A DNA stretch of 6,349 nucleotides from Bacillota bacterium (lineage in GTDB: Bacteria; Bacillota; Clostridia; Acetivibrionales; DSM-1351). Shown here in pieces: positions 6,318-6,349 of the stretch; position 1 is the first letter of the stretch; every line of letters begins with the position of its first letter. The translations under genes were made by a program, and so were the position numbers. The stretch lies in contig JAEWAX010000126.1 of the NCBI GenBank assembly GCA_023391425.1, forward strand, positions 1 to 6,349, given 5' to 3'. Under the pieces are notes generated by a model. The model saw only the letters and a list, made by a program, of their open reading frames with translations. It had not been told where the DNA came from and made no database searches.

Positions 6318-6346
6318 ATCATATCACAACAAATTAGTGTTGTCTA
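6318..6346 (-). promoter_or_regulatory. Sigma-A-type promoter of the pyr operon
   Basis: On the minus strand the -35 is TAGACA (6346-6341) and the -10 is TATGAT (6323-6318), with 17 bases between them and a TG one base before the -10 (extended -10). The start of transcription would fall near 6311-6310, a dozen bases before the PyrR hairpin. This is exactly where an attenuator-controlled leader should begin. The spacer holds a small dyad (ACAAC/GTTGT) of uncertain meaning. Confidence 0.85.
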
Positions 6347-6349
6347 TAG

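Overview
The window holds most of a pyrimidine-biosynthesis (UMP de novo) operon, all on the minus strand, so transcription runs from the right edge to the left. The order in the direction of transcription is: leader with promoter and PyrR attenuator, pyrR, pyrB, pyrC, pyrF, a roughly 350-bp gap holding a long palindromic element, carA, and the first 209 codons of carB, which runs off the left edge. The AT-rich sequence, strong GGAGG-type ribosome binding sites, a PyrR-type RNA attenuator and the longer (type 2) OMP decarboxylase suggest a low-GC Gram-positive bacterium, most likely a Clostridia-type anaerobe. I cannot name the species.

Right-hand region (about 5956-6349): a sigma-A-like promoter (-35 TAGACA, 17-nt spacer, extended -10 TATGAT) starts a long leader. 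The leader contains an exact match to the PyrR-binding consensus (AGUCCAGAGAGGCU), a strong intrinsic terminator, and between them an antiterminator that I could pair base by base. It shares one strand with the PyrR hairpin and one with the terminator. This is a textbook UMP/PyrR transcription-attenuation switch. Between the terminator and pyrR lie two 71-bp tandem repeats. Each folds into a hairpin with near-identical arms and a divergent tip, and one base pair at the tip has changed on both sides. I do not recognise this repeat.

Middle region (2150-5955): pyrR, pyrB, pyrC and pyrF are tightly packed (12-bp gap, 17-bp overlap, 100-bp gap). PyrR senses UMP and controls the operon. PyrB makes carbamoyl-aspartate, PyrC cyclises it to dihydroorotate, and PyrF decarboxylates OMP to UMP at the end of the pathway. 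The start codons of pyrR and pyrF are better placed 6 and 15 bp downstream of the longest reading frames.

Left region (1-2149): carA and carB encode the two subunits of carbamoyl phosphate synthetase, which supplies the substrate for PyrB. The gap before carA is filled by a roughly 270-bp imperfect palindrome with a branched tip, probably a MITE-like insertion or a structured RNA. It is the least explained object in the window. Dihydroorotate dehydrogenase (pyrD/pyrK) and pyrE are not in the window and may lie beyond carB.
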